Positions 33,421 to 42,712 of a stretch of DNA of 64,000 bases are shown one piece after another. The position numbers were made by a program, and so were the translations under genes. The notes beneath the pieces are model-generated. The model was not told the DNA's origin and searched no databases. It was given only the letters and a program-made list of their open reading frames with translations. Positions within the stretch are counted from its first letter, which is position 1. Every line of letters begins with the position of its first letter. The DNA is from Acidobacteriota bacterium (GTDB lineage: Bacteria > Acidobacteriota > Terriglobia > Bryobacterales > UBA6623): the NCBI GenBank assembly GCA_027592785.1, contig JAQCLD010000008.1, forward strand, positions 1-64,000, written 5' to 3'.

Positions 33421-35205
33421 CTATTCAGCCGCTCCCGCGCCGTCAGGCTCGTGCTGCATCAAGAAATCCTTCGCGCTGCCAGGGACGCTGTAATCGTAAG
33501 GGCCGCGGCGAACGACTGGAATCCGGCCGGCGAAATTGTCGTGGGGCGGGGGCGACGGCAGTGTCCACTCCAGGCTGGTCGATTCCCAAGGGTTATCGCT
33601 CTGGGGCTTCTTTCCCGCGAACAGACTCCACAGGAAGTTCACCAAGAACAGTAGCTGCGCGGTCACTAGAATCATGGACGCGATGGTGATGAAGTAATGC
33701 AGTTCAGCGGAGCCCCGTTCGGCCAGATAGTCGACTCCGCTAATCTCCGCGTAGCGCCGCGGGTGCCCCAGCGTGCCGAGGAAGTGCATCGGACCGAACA
33801 CGCCGTAGACTCCGAACATCGTCAGCCAAAAGTGCAGCTTGTTGAGCGGCTCGTTCATCATTCGCCCAAACATCTTGGGGAACCAATAAACCAGCCCGGC
33901 AAACATCGCCATGACCGCTGCCACGCCCATGATCAGGTGAAAATGCGCCACTACGAAGTATGTGTCGTGGAAGTACATATCGAGCGCCGGTTGGCCCAAG
34001 AACAGGCCCGTGATGCCGCCCGCCACGAAAATCGACACAAAGCCGATGGCGTAAAGCATCGGCGAATCGAGCCGCAAGCGGCCGCCCCACATCGTTCCGA
34101 TCCAGTTGAACGTCTTGATGGCCGACGGCACGCCGATGGCCATCGTCAGGATCGAGAACGTCATCGCTGAGTAGGGGCTCATGCCGCTAACGAACATGTG
34201 ATGACCCCAGACCACAAAGCCAAGCCCGGCGATCGCACCCATGGCGTAGATCATGGCGCGGTAACCGAATACCGGCTTGCGCGAGAACGTCGCGAGCACG
34301 TGCGAAATGATTCCCATGCCGGGCAAGATCGCGATGTAGACCTCCGGATGTCCGAAGAACCAGAACAGGTGCTGCCAAAGAATGGGAGATCCGCCCGCGC
34401 GGTCAATGAGCCGATCGCTGACGACTAGCCCGGCGGGAATGAAAAAACTCGTATCGAGGTTGCGGTCCATCAGCAGCAGAATGCCGCCGGCCAGCAAAAC
34501 GCCGAAAGCCAAAAGGCCAATGACGGCGGTTGTAAACCAGCCCCACACGGTCAACGGCATACGCATCAGAGTCATGCCCTGGGTACGCATCTCGAGCGTG
34601 GTGACGATGAAGTTGATCGCGCTGAGCACCGACGCGAGGCAGAAGATCGCGATTGAGGCGATCCACAAATCCTGGCCATTACCCGCCGAAGTCGCCTCAC
34701 GCAGAGCGCTCAACGGCGGATAGGCCGTCCAGCCGGAGCCAGGGGCTCCGCCGGTGACGAAGAACGCAGCCATCAGCGTCATGAACGACAGAAACGTCAG
34801 CCAGAAGGCCAGCATGTTCAGTCTCGGAAAGGCCATGTCCGCCGCGCCGATCTGTATCGGCAAAAAGTAGTTGCCGAAGCCGCCTTGGGGCGCAGTGGTC
34901 AGCACCATGAAGACCATGATGGTGCCGTGCATGGTGAGGAGCGCGAGATAGAACTCCGGCGTCATCACGCCGTCCGGCGCGCCAGTGGGGAAAAGCGTCT
35001 CAAGAAAAGCGTAGGGCCGGTCAGGCCACACCAGCCGGATGCGCATGAGCATCGACAGCGCCATGCCGACGAAGGCCGCCACGATCGCCAGCAGCAAGTA
35101 CTGGATGCCGATGACCTTGTGGTCCGTCGAGAATATCCAGCGGCCCACGAAGCTTTTTGGCTCTGCGTGGCGCTCGACTTCGGTGTAGGTAATTGCTTCG
35201 GGCAT
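33421..35205 (-). CDS. coxA: Cytochrome c oxidase subunit I (haem-copper oxidase)
   Basis: ATG 35205 (MPEAITYTEVERHAEP), preceded by TAGGAACG, is preferred to a frame start at 35244 that overlaps coxB. About 594 residues, 12 helices. Haem a His in MHGTIMVFMVLT, the CuB-Tyr crosslink segment FWFFGHPEVYIAILPG, the CuB His pair WGHHMFVSG, and the final haem ligands DTYFVVAHFHLIMG are all present. It reduces O2 to water and pumps protons at the cytoplasmic membrane. Confidence 0.96.
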   Translation of the reverse strand: MPEAITYTEVERHAEPKSFVGRWIFSTDHKVIGIQYLLLAIVAAFVGMALSMLMRIRLVWPDRPYAFLETLFPTGAPDGVMTPEFYLALLTMHGTIMVFMVLTTAPQGGFGNYFLPIQIGAADMAFPRLNMLAFWLTFLSFMTLMAAFFVTGGAPGSGWTAYPPLSALREATSAGNGQDLWIASIAIFCLASVLSAINFIVTTLEMRTQGMTLMRMPLTVWGWFTTAVIGLLAFGVLLAGGILLLMDRNLDTSFFIPAGLVVSDRLIDRAGGSPILWQHLFWFFGHPEVYIAILPGMGIISHVLATFSRKPVFGYRAMIYAMGAIAGLGFVVWGHHMFVSGMSPYSAMTFSILTMAIGVPSAIKTFNWIGTMWGGRLRLDSPMLYAIGFVSIFVAGGITGLFLGQPALDMYFHDTYFVVAHFHLIMGVAAVMAMFAGLVYWFPKMFGRMMNEPLNKLHFWLTMFGVYGVFGPMHFLGTLGHPRRYAEISGVDYLAERGSAELHYFITIASMILVTAQLLFLVNFLWSLFAGKKPQSDNPWESTSLEWTLPSPPPHDNFAGRIPVVRRGPYDYSVPGSAKDFLMQHEPDGAGAAE

Positions 35206-35210
35206 CGTTC

Positions 35211-36023
35211 CTACTGCACGTACTGCGCTTGCTCGCTGAGCCAAGTCTCAAACGCCGCCGGCTCCATCACTTCCATGAAAGCTCGCATGCGGTAGTGACC
35301 CAGCCCGCATAACTCCGAGCAAGCGATCTCGTATGTCCCCTTCTTGTCGGGCGTAAATCGCAAGCGGCCTTCCAAACCGGGCACTGCGTCCAACTTGATG
35401 CGCAACTCGGGCACGAAGAAGTTATGCAAGACGTCCTTGGACTTCAACACGATCTCGACTTCGCGTCCCACCGGCAAGGCCAGGCGCGGCACGATCAGAT
35501 CGTCCTCGCCCATTGGGTGCGTACGGTCGACCCCCAAGGCGTTTCCCATGGAGTCGTCGATCAACTTCGGATCCGTGGGCCCGAAATCGCCGTCTGGACC
35601 CGTGTAACGGATGTTCCAAACGAATTGCTGCCCAACGACCTCGACAATGAGTCGGTCAGCGTCGCCTGCACTATGGCGCTCAGCGTCAAAGCGGGCCTCG
35701 GCCCAGGCTGAATAGCTGGCCAGTGAGAGTCCGATAAAGATCGCCGCGCCGCCAGCGGTCCAAAGCATTTCCCAGCGAGCCGAACCCTCGATGTAGGTTG
35801 CTGCCTCTTTGCGCTTGCGTCCGAAACGCAACACGGCGTATCCCAGGGCGAATTGCGAAAGCAAGAAGATCGCGCCGCTCAGCACGAAAGTCAACGTCAT
35901 ACGGCTATCGATCTGCCGCGCTAAAGGCGTGATTGCCTCGGGGAATCCCCACGGCCCGAACCACGCCGGCAAGAGCAGCGCCAGGGCGAGCAACCAAATT
36001 GCGACTGCAACGATAAACGCCAT
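35211..36023 (-). CDS. coxB: Cytochrome c oxidase subunit II
   Basis: The 270-residue protein has three hydrophobic N-terminal segments (about 1-22, 44-66, 88-106), then the periplasmic cupredoxin domain. The complete CuA centre is visible: H200 (DVLHNFF), C235, E237, C239, H243 and M246 in CSELCGLGHYRM. No haem c motif follows, so it is an aa3-type rather than caa3-type subunit II. It is the first gene of the unit coxB-coxA-coxC-coxC-COX4-82 aa-NUDIX/MBL-queA, all spaced by 0-14 bases. Confidence 0.94.
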   Translation of the reverse strand: MAFIVAVAIWLLALALLLPAWFGPWGFPEAITPLARQIDSRMTLTFVLSGAIFLLSQFALGYAVLRFGRKRKEAATYIEGSARWEMLWTAGGAAIFIGLSLASYSAWAEARFDAERHSAGDADRLIVEVVGQQFVWNIRYTGPDGDFGPTDPKLIDDSMGNALGVDRTHPMGEDDLIVPRLALPVGREVEIVLKSKDVLHNFFVPELRIKLDAVPGLEGRLRFTPDKKGTYEIACSELCGLGHYRMRAFMEVMEPAAFETWLSEQAQYVQ

Positions 36024-36043
36024 AAGGATGGTCGATTAGTGTA

Positions 36044-36799
36044 TCAATCCCCTGGTCCGTATCCGAATTCGTCCAGGATGGCACGAGCGCGCGGATCGTC
36101 CATGTAGTCGGCGAAGCGGTATGACGAGTCTTTGTGCAGGGCTGTTACCAGAACCGCTAACGCTTGCTCGATCGGATCGTACAACGCCGCCTCCAATTCG
36201 TAGATCTTGCCGTCCGACTCCCTCGCCAGCGACAGCGCCGTAACGGCGATGTCGGCGTTGCCGGATGCGGCGTACTGCTGGGTCATGCTGATGTTTTGGG
36301 CGTAGACAATCTTGCCCTTGAGTTGATTGCTGTAGCCCAACCGATCCAACGCTTGCTCTGCAGCGATCCCGTAGGGGGCGAACGCTGGATTGGCCATGGA
36401 CACGTACTTCACGCTGGGATCGAGCAGTGCCTCGGGGCCGCTTAGCTCGAGGGGACCATCCTTGCGCGCCCACAACGCCAACCGGCCGCGGGCGTATACG
36501 TACTTGGAATCCGGCTCGGCAAAGCCGCCGGCAACTAGCTCGTCGACGTGGGCCACGTCAGCCGACAAAAAGATGTCGAACGGGGCGCCGTTCTCGATCT
36601 GCTGAGTGAGGTTGGACGTCGACCCCACGCTAACGACCGCCTTGAGTCCCGACGACGCCTCGAAGTCTTCCACTAATCGCGGAATTGCGCGGTCCAAGTT
36701 GGAGGCCGCAGCGACGATCACCGCCTCTGTTGCATCGCTCGCTCCGCCGCAGCCATAGGCGGCCAGAACGAACAGCCCAGCAAAGTAGATGCGGCGCAT
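36044..36799 (-). CDS. modA: Molybdate ABC transporter substrate-binding protein
   Basis: ATG 36799 (MRRIYFAGLFVLAAYGCGG) gives a 251-residue lipoprotein-like periplasmic binding protein; the longer frame upstream would run through the divergent gene. Family motifs: VAAASNLDRAIPRLVEDFE, VGSTSNLTQQIENGAPFDIFLSAD, NPAFAPYGIAAEQAL and SGNADIAVTALS. It binds molybdate or tungstate. No modB/modC is adjacent. It is 41 bases from, and divergent to, a molybdopterin oxidoreductase gene, which would use the metal. Confidence 0.88.
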   Translation of the reverse strand: MRRIYFAGLFVLAAYGCGGASDATEAVIVAAASNLDRAIPRLVEDFEASSGLKAVVSVGSTSNLTQQIENGAPFDIFLSADVAHVDELVAGGFAEPDSKYVYARGRLALWARKDGPLELSGPEALLDPSVKYVSMANPAFAPYGIAAEQALDRLGYSNQLKGKIVYAQNISMTQQYAASGNADIAVTALSLARESDGKIYELEAALYDPIEQALAVLVTALHKDSSYRFADYMDDPRARAILDEFGYGPGD

Positions 36800-36840
36800 G
36801 GGCCCAGGATAGCGAACCCAGCGGGGTGATCTCGTGCGGT

Positions 36841-39078
36841 ATGATACCGGCGAAAATGTCCCGTCGCCGATCACGAGCCGAACTCGCCTACAGTCCCATC
36901 CCATTCGGCCTCGGCGAGACGAAGCCGCATCATTTTCGCGATATGGCCCGCATCGCCTGGACCAATCGCGACAACCTCGGATACGCCTGGCGTGTGCTGA
37001 CTCAGGGCGTCTGCGACGGCTGCGCGCTGGGCACCACGGGGCTCCACGACTGGACCATCGAGGGAACACATCTGTGCATGGTTCGCTTGGAATTGTTGCG
37101 TCTGAACACCATGGGGGCGCTTGATCACGACCTGTTGGGCGACGCGGAGGCGCTCGCGGCCAGCAGTTCCAAGGACCTGCGGGCCATGGGGCGGCTGGCC
37201 TACCCGATGCGCCGCCGGCGCGGCGAGAAGGGCTTCGCACGCGTTTCGTGGCAGGAATTGTGGGCCGATGTCGGCGAACGTTGGCGCGGCTTCGACCCGC
37301 AGCGTACGTTTCTCTATTTGACTAGCCGCGGCATCACCAACGAGGTTTACTACGTCGCCCAAAAAGTGATGCGCTATCTCGGCTCGCCGAACGTCGATAA
37401 CTCGGCCCGCCTGTGCCACTCGCCCTCGACCGCCGGCCTCAAGGCGACGATCGGCGTTGCCGCGACCACCTGCTCTTACCGCGACTGGTTCGACTCCGAC
37501 CTGATTGTCTTCTTCGGGTCGAACCCGGCCAACGATCAGCCGGTCGCGCTGAAGTACCTGGCTGACGCACGGCGGCGCGGCGCCCGTGTGCTGATGGTCA
37601 ACGCCTATCGCGAGCCCGGGATGCAGCGCTACTGGATCCCCTCCAACCCAGACTCAGCGGTGTTTGGAACGAAGATCGCCGACCGCAACTTTTTGGTGAA
37701 AGTCGGCGGCGATCTGGCCTTCGTCAACGCCGTGCAGAAAGTGCTGATTGAGCGCGGCTGGGTCAAACGTGAGTTCCTGGATGCTGCCGTGGAGGGCTAC
37801 GAAGAACTCAAGACGTCCCTCGACGCCCAATCGATGGACGACTTGCTGGCACAGTGCGGACTGCCTTTGTCTGAAGTCGAGGCCTTCGCCAAAGAGCTGT
37901 CCGAGGCCGATCTCGGCGTCTTCGTGTGGTCCATGGGCATTACCCAGCACGCCCACGGCGCCGACACCGTCACCGGCATCGTCAATCTGGGCCTGCTCAG
38001 GGAATACGTGGGGCGACCCGGTACGGGCATGATGCCGATTCGCGGCCACTCCGGCGTCCAAGGCGGCGCCGAAATGGGCGCCTACGCTACGGCGCTGCCG
38101 GGGGGCCTGGAAGTCAACGCGGAGTCGGCGGCGAGGTTCTCCGCGCAGTGGGGCTTCGACGTCCCCAATCAGCCCGGTCTGGCCACGGTCGACGCGCTCG
38201 AAGCCGCCGGGCAGGGAGGTCTCGACGCGCTTTACGCCATCGGCGGCAACTTCCTGGAAACGATGCCCGAGCCGGACCGTATCCGCGCCGGCCTAGAGCA
38301 GATCCCCCTGCGTGTGCACTCTGACATCGTCGTCACCTCGCAAATGCTCGTCGAACCCGCCGACACGGTCTACCTGCTGCCGGCGAGAACGCGCTACGAG
38401 CAGCAGGGCGGCGGCACCGAGACGACCACCGAGCGGCGGGTGATCTTCTCCCCGCACATCCCCGGACACGATGTCGGCGAGGCGCATTCAGAGTGGCAGT
38501 CCTTGCTCGATTTGGCTAGATCCGCCAAGCCAGAGGAATACTCGCGCGTGCACTTCGAAGACGCCGCAGCCATTCGCCGCGACATTGCTCAGGCGGTCCC
38601 CGTGTACGCCGGGATCGAGAAGTTTTCGAGCCAAGGCGATCAGTTCCAGTGGGGCGGGCCGCGTCTTTGCGAGAACCGCTCCTTCCCAACCGTAGACGGC
38701 AAGGCGCACCTGACGCCGGTCGTACCGCCTTCGCTGGGGGTGCCAACGGACGCCGACACGTTCGTCCTGGCCACGCGACGGGGCAAGCAGTTCAATTCGA
38801 TGATCCAGCAAGACCGCGACCCGCTCACCGGCGCCGAACGAGATCACATCTTCGTCGCCCCTGCGGACGCGCAACGGCTGGAACTGCAGATGAACTCGCC
38901 AATCGAAGTCAGCAATCAGCAAGGCTCCTATCGCGGCCGCGCCTTCATCGCCGACGTGGCGCCCGGCACGCTCCAGGGCCATTGGCCCGAGATGCTTTGT
39001 TTGATTCCTCATGGCCGCGTCGACCCGCAAGGCGGCGTGCCCGACTACAACGCCAACGTGCGCGTCTCGAAGCTCTAG
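36841..39078 (+). CDS. Molybdopterin oxidoreductase, FdhF/YdeP-like
   Basis: ATG 36841 (MIPAKMSRRRSRAEL) or ATG 36856 is the likely start; the upstream frame overlaps modA antisense. About 745 residues. Cys residues in GVCDGCALGTTGLHDW and GTHLC may hold a [4Fe-4S] cluster. Molybdopterin-binding segments are VDNSARLCHSPSTAGL, ATTCSYRDWFDSDLIVFFGSNPAND and MPIRGHSGVQGGAEMG; the C-terminal molydop-binding domain ends KGRVDPQGGVPDYN. The family (TIGR01701, YdeP of E. coli) is linked to acid resistance, but its substrate is unknown. There is no Sec codon. Confidence 0.88.
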   Translation: MIPAKMSRRRSRAELAYSPIPFGLGETKPHHFRDMARIAWTNRDNLGYAWRVLTQGVCDGCALGTTGLHDWTIEGTHLCMVRLELLRLNTMGALDHDLLGDAEALAASSSKDLRAMGRLAYPMRRRRGEKGFARVSWQELWADVGERWRGFDPQRTFLYLTSRGITNEVYYVAQKVMRYLGSPNVDNSARLCHSPSTAGLKATIGVAATTCSYRDWFDSDLIVFFGSNPANDQPVALKYLADARRRGARVLMVNAYREPGMQRYWIPSNPDSAVFGTKIADRNFLVKVGGDLAFVNAVQKVLIERGWVKREFLDAAVEGYEELKTSLDAQSMDDLLAQCGLPLSEVEAFAKELSEADLGVFVWSMGITQHAHGADTVTGIVNLGLLREYVGRPGTGMMPIRGHSGVQGGAEMGAYATALPGGLEVNAESAARFSAQWGFDVPNQPGLATVDALEAAGQGGLDALYAIGGNFLETMPEPDRIRAGLEQIPLRVHSDIVVTSQMLVEPADTVYLLPARTRYEQQGGGTETTTERRVIFSPHIPGHDVGEAHSEWQSLLDLARSAKPEEYSRVHFEDAAAIRRDIAQAVPVYAGIEKFSSQGDQFQWGGPRLCENRSFPTVDGKAHLTPVVPPSLGVPTDADTFVLATRRGKQFNSMIQQDRDPLTGAERDHIFVAPADAQRLELQMNSPIEVSNQQGSYRGRAFIADVAPGTLQGHWPEMLCLIPHGRVDPQGGVPDYNANVRVSKL

Positions 39079-39097
39079 AGACGGGTTAACCTGAGGC

Positions 39098-40768
39098 ATG
39101 CGCGTACGACTCGGTTCGCTGCTGCTCGTTGTAGCCCTCCTCGCTCCCGCCGCAAGCAGGGAGCCCGTCCATGCCCGCAAGGCGATGGTCGTTTCCGCTG
39201 AGCCCCATGCGACCCGCGTGGGCGTGGCTGTGCTCAAGTCCGGCGGCAACGCGGTGGATGCTGCCGTCGCGGTCGGATTGACGCTGGCTGTCACCCATCC
39301 GCTGGCCGGCAACATCGGTGGCGGTGGGTTTATGCTCATCCGCTTCGCCGATGGACGCGCGACATTTATCGACTTTCGCGAGCGTGCGCCCCAATCGGCA
39401 ACGCGCGACATGTACCTCGATGCTGCAGGCAAACCCACCGACCAAAGCGTCGTCGGCTATCGTGCCTCCGGCGTTCCGGGGACGGTACGCGGGCTGGGTA
39501 TGGCTCTTGAAAAGTACGGGTCCAAAAAGTGGCGCGACTTGGTCAAACCGGCCCAGAGACTTGCCGACAGCGGATTCCCGGTGACCTTCTCCTTGGCCAA
39601 AGAGATCGCAGGCAGCAGCCGTCTGCCGCTCTTTGAAGAGTCCCAGCGCATCTTTCTGAAGGGCAGCAAAGCGCCTGCCTACGGTGACATTCTGCGCCAG
39701 CGCGACCTTGCCAAGACTCTCGCCCGGCTGGCCGAACAAGGTCCTGACGAGTTCTACACGGGTCGCACGGCAGAACTCATCGCCCGCGATATGGAACGCC
39801 ATGGCGGCCTCATTACCCTCGCGGATCTGCGCGACTACAAGCCTGTCGAGCGTGAGCCCCTGCGCGGCGCCTACCGCGGCTACGGGATTCTGAGCGCGCC
39901 GCCTCCCAGCTCAGGCGGCGTCGGCGTCATCCAGATGCTAAACATGCTCGAGCCGACCAACTTTGCCGCTGCCGGACCTGGCTCCGCGGCTGTCATCCAC
40001 CAGGTCGCCGAGGCGATGCGTCGCTATTTCGCCGACCGCGCCGCATATTTCGGCGATACCGACTTCATCCAGATGCCGACCGCCAAGCTGCTCGACAAGG
40101 AGTACGCCCGCTCACGCTACGCCGACTACGACCCAGCCCAGGCCTCGACCAGCACCGCCGTCGGCCCTGGACTGGGCCCCTGGAGGGAGAGCTACGAGAC
40201 CACCCACTTTTCGGTCGTTGACGAACACGGCAACGCCGTCGCGGTCACCTACACCCTCAACGGCCTCTTCGGCTCGGGCGTCACCATCGCCGGGACCGGC
40301 ATTGTGATGAACAACGAGATGGACGACTTCACGGCGAAGGTTGGCGAGCCGAACATGTACGGCGTGCTGCAGAGCCCGGCGAACGGCGTCGAGCCGGGCA
40401 AACGTCCGCTGTCGGCAATGACCCCGACCATCGTTGTTCGCGACGGCAAGCCTTTCTTGGTGACCGGCGCTCCCGGCGGGCCGACGATCATCTCAACCGT
40501 GCTGCAGAACATCATCAACGTGATCGACTTCGGCATGGATGCTCAGGCCGCAGCTGACGCTCCACGCTTCCACCATCAGTGGATGCCAGACGAGCTGCGC
40601 ATGGAGTCCGAGGGCTTTTCGCCCGATACGGTTCGAATCCTCGAAGCGATGGGACACCGAGTCCGCCTAGGCTCGCTTATGGGCAAGGCAATGAATATAC
40701 TGGCGACCGAAGATGGCTGGAGCGGCGCAGCGGACTCGCGCTCCGCTGGGCTCGCGGCAGGCTACTAG
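39098..40768 (+). CDS. ggt: Gamma-glutamyltransferase
   Basis: A periplasmic Ntn-hydrolase with a signal (MRVRLGSLLLVVALLAPAAS). It cleaves gamma-glutamyl bonds of glutathione. The self-processing site is T368 at the start of TTHFSVVDEHGNAVAVTYT, the nucleophile of the small subunit. Large-subunit motifs: GGNAVDAAVAVGLTLAVTHP, GNIGGGGFMLIRF and YRASGVPGTVRGLG; small-subunit motifs: NNEMDDF and PGKRPLSAMTPTIV, GAPGGPTII. The length of 556 residues is normal. Confidence 0.95.
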   Translation: MRVRLGSLLLVVALLAPAASREPVHARKAMVVSAEPHATRVGVAVLKSGGNAVDAAVAVGLTLAVTHPLAGNIGGGGFMLIRFADGRATFIDFRERAPQSATRDMYLDAAGKPTDQSVVGYRASGVPGTVRGLGMALEKYGSKKWRDLVKPAQRLADSGFPVTFSLAKEIAGSSRLPLFEESQRIFLKGSKAPAYGDILRQRDLAKTLARLAEQGPDEFYTGRTAELIARDMERHGGLITLADLRDYKPVEREPLRGAYRGYGILSAPPPSSGGVGVIQMLNMLEPTNFAAAGPGSAAVIHQVAEAMRRYFADRAAYFGDTDFIQMPTAKLLDKEYARSRYADYDPAQASTSTAVGPGLGPWRESYETTHFSVVDEHGNAVAVTYTLNGLFGSGVTIAGTGIVMNNEMDDFTAKVGEPNMYGVLQSPANGVEPGKRPLSAMTPTIVVRDGKPFLVTGAPGGPTIISTVLQNIINVIDFGMDAQAAADAPRFHHQWMPDELRMESEGFSPDTVRILEAMGHRVRLGSLMGKAMNILATEDGWSGAADSRSAGLAAGY

Positions 40769-41643
40769 CGGCGGACGGGCGAAGGCTTGCCGCCGCCGGA
40801 GGCGATTTCGTCCAACATACCTTGCGCGTTCGGGGCCACGCTGGAGTTCGGGAAGCGCTCGATGACGGCCTGGAACTCGTTCGTCGCCTCTTGCGTCCGG
40901 TCGAGCTTTTGCAGCGACATGGCCTTCTTGAATAGCGCGTCAGCCGAGATCAATCCGACCGGATAGCGCTCCAATACGCGGTCAAACTGGTTCGCGGCCT
41001 CTTCGAAATTCCCTTGGTTGTAGGCAATCGCGCCCAAGTAGTACTGCGCTTCGGGAGCTCGTCCGCTGCCGGCGGAGAGCCGCAGGAAGTCGTCGAATTG
41101 AGCCTTGGCCAGGTCGTAGTTGCCGCGATTGAAGTCAGCCTGCGCCTGGCTAAAGAAATCCTCGCCCAGCGACCCGCCCGTCTCGCCGGCAGGAGCGCCG
41201 TATGACCCTGGGGGAGGCAGCGTCGTCAGCGTTGTCTTGATGTCTTCGACCTCGCGCTGCAGGCGCGTGATCATCGAGTTCGATTCTTCAACCGCGTCGC
41301 GCAGGCCGCCGAACTGGGCCGACATCGCGTCGACCTTGGCTGCCGTATTGACGACCGGCCCGACCACTTGGTCGCCCTGCCGGTTGACCGCACTCTCGAT
41401 CACGGCCAGCGCCTGGTTGAGTTTGGTGATAGCGTCGAGGTTTTGCTTCATCAACGCCTCAAGCGCGGCGATCTTCTGTCCGGTCCCGCGGTCGCTATCC
41501 ATGAGCGCGCCTTGCAGCAACGCCACGTCTCGCTGGATCTCCAGCAAGCGATCCTTGGTGGACTGGCCGGGCATCATGGACGGCACGGCCAGAGCCAGTA
41601 CAAGCGCCAAAACGGAAGTAGGGGTTCTCAGTACAGAATTCAC
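40765..41643 (-). CDS. cpoB: Tol-Pal system protein CpoB/YbgF
   Basis: The 292-residue protein has a signal peptide (MNSVLRTPTSVLALVLALAVPS), a coiled-coil trimerisation region (about 28-135, LLEIQRDVALLQGAL ... ITRLQREVEDIKTTL) and three TPR-like repeats from about 165 (FFSQAQADFNRGNYDLAKAQ, AQYYLGAIAYNQGNFEEAAN, ALFKKAMSLQKLDRTQEATN). CpoB coordinates Tol with peptidoglycan synthesis at division. It lies after pal, separated by a terminator, so it may have its own promoter. Confidence 0.9.
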   Translation of the reverse strand: MNSVLRTPTSVLALVLALAVPSMMPGQSTKDRLLEIQRDVALLQGALMDSDRGTGQKIAALEALMKQNLDAITKLNQALAVIESAVNRQGDQVVGPVVNTAAKVDAMSAQFGGLRDAVEESNSMITRLQREVEDIKTTLTTLPPPGSYGAPAGETGGSLGEDFFSQAQADFNRGNYDLAKAQFDDFLRLSAGSGRAPEAQYYLGAIAYNQGNFEEAANQFDRVLERYPVGLISADALFKKAMSLQKLDRTQEATNEFQAVIERFPNSSVAPNAQGMLDEIASGGGKPSPVRR

Positions 41644-41797
41644 AGTCGCATCTCCCTCTTAACGAGAGCCATAAATGGTCAACTTTGAGACGGCTCACAC
41701 GACCGGCAGGTTGCGGGAGAGTACCGCAGATCGTTCAAAAATCTGAATCTAGCTTACCAAGGATGACCCCTGCGCGGCCCGCCGGGCGGGTCCACGC

Positions 41798-41833
41798 AAA
41801 AATCGGGGAAGCCCGATTGGGCTCCCCCGATTT
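41798..41833 (-). terminator. Rho-independent terminator downstream of pal
   Basis: On the minus strand AAATCGGGG + GAGCCC pairs with GGGCTT + CCCCGATTT around AATC, followed by a T5 run (the forward AAAAA at 41798-41802). A long, nearly perfect stem just after the pal stop at 41858. Confidence 0.85.
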
Positions 41834-41857
41834 GGGTCCTAACAGTTGTGCGCCTTT

Positions 41858-42625
41858 CTACGGTGCGACCGCGAAATGCGCACGGCGATTGCGCTGCCAG
41901 CACGACTCGTCTGCCGTCGTGCACTGCGGCCGCTCTTCGCCGTAGCTGACGGTCGACAGTTTGCCCGCCGAGACGCCCAGGGTAACCAGGAAATCGCGAG
42001 CAGCCGAAGCCCTGCGATCGCCCAGCGCCAAGTTGTACTCATTGGACCCGCGCTCGTCGCAGTGACCTTCCACCAGCACTCTGCCGTTCGCATAGGAAGC
42101 GAACAGGTCTTTCAGGGCGCTTGCGTTGGCCCGCAGGACGGGCTCGGCGTCAGGTCGTACATCGTACTTGTCGTAGTCGTAATACGTGTCGTTCACCGAG
42201 CGCCGCAAGGCGGTCGAGAAATCGTCTCGCGCCGGAGGCGGAGGAGGCGGCGGCGGTGGCGCGCGCACTACAACCTCGACTGAAGCGGTGGCGTTGCCGC
42301 CGGCTCCGGTCACTTCAATCGTATACGAGGTGGTATTGGTCGGGAAAATCTCACGAGAACCGCTTGCGGGTACGGTTCCAATGCCTTGGTTCAACGACGC
42401 ACTGGTCGCATTGCTCGAACTCCAGCGCAGGGTCGCGGACTTGCCTCTTTCGATCGAACTCGGCTCGGCCGAGATCGTCACGGTCGGACGCGCCGGAGCT
42501 GGAGCTTGTACTGGCGCCGGCGGCGGGGGTGGGGGCTGCGGCGGCACTTCTTTCTTACACCCTGCCGCGAATAGCGCCAGGCTGATGTTGAGTGTCGCCA
42601 GCGCGATTTTTCTCTTGCTAATCAT
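41858..42625 (-). CDS. pal: Peptidoglycan-associated lipoprotein Pal with an inserted Ig-like domain
   Basis: ATG 42625 (MISKRKIALATLNISLALFAAGC) is supported by AGGAGG upstream and by the lipobox FAAGC. After the Cys comes a Pro-rich linker, then an Ig-like domain (about 55-135, VTISAEPSSIERGKSATLRW ... YTIEVTGAGGNATASVEVVV), a run of ten prolines, and the OmpA/Pal domain (DTYYDYDKYDVRPDA, VLVEGHCDERGSNEYNLALG, RRAHFAVAP). The conserved YFDFDKYDV Phe residues are Tyr here. It binds peptidoglycan and TolB. The Ig insert is not in enterobacterial Pal. Confidence 0.92.
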   Translation of the reverse strand: MISKRKIALATLNISLALFAAGCKKEVPPQPPPPPPAPVQAPAPARPTVTISAEPSSIERGKSATLRWSSSNATSASLNQGIGTVPASGSREIFPTNTTSYTIEVTGAGGNATASVEVVVRAPPPPPPPPPARDDFSTALRRSVNDTYYDYDKYDVRPDAEPVLRANASALKDLFASYANGRVLVEGHCDERGSNEYNLALGDRRASAARDFLVTLGVSAGKLSTVSYGEERPQCTTADESCWQRNRRAHFAVAP

Positions 42626-42712
42626 GGAACTTATTGGCCTCCTCACTTTCTATCTGCGATTCTAGGACCCATCTGCTGGCCCACAGGTTAACCCAAAAGC
42701 CTCATATTCACA

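Noticed and set aside
36841-39078. Formate dehydrogenase with selenocysteine
   Set aside because: The frame has no internal TGA and the sequence fits the YdeP-like branch, which lacks the catalytic Sec/Cys; hydrogenase or other Fdh subunits are absent.
38488-39438. A 316-codon minus-strand frame over the end of the molybdoenzyme gene and start of ggt
   Set aside because: It crosses two genuine plus-strand genes and shows no family match.
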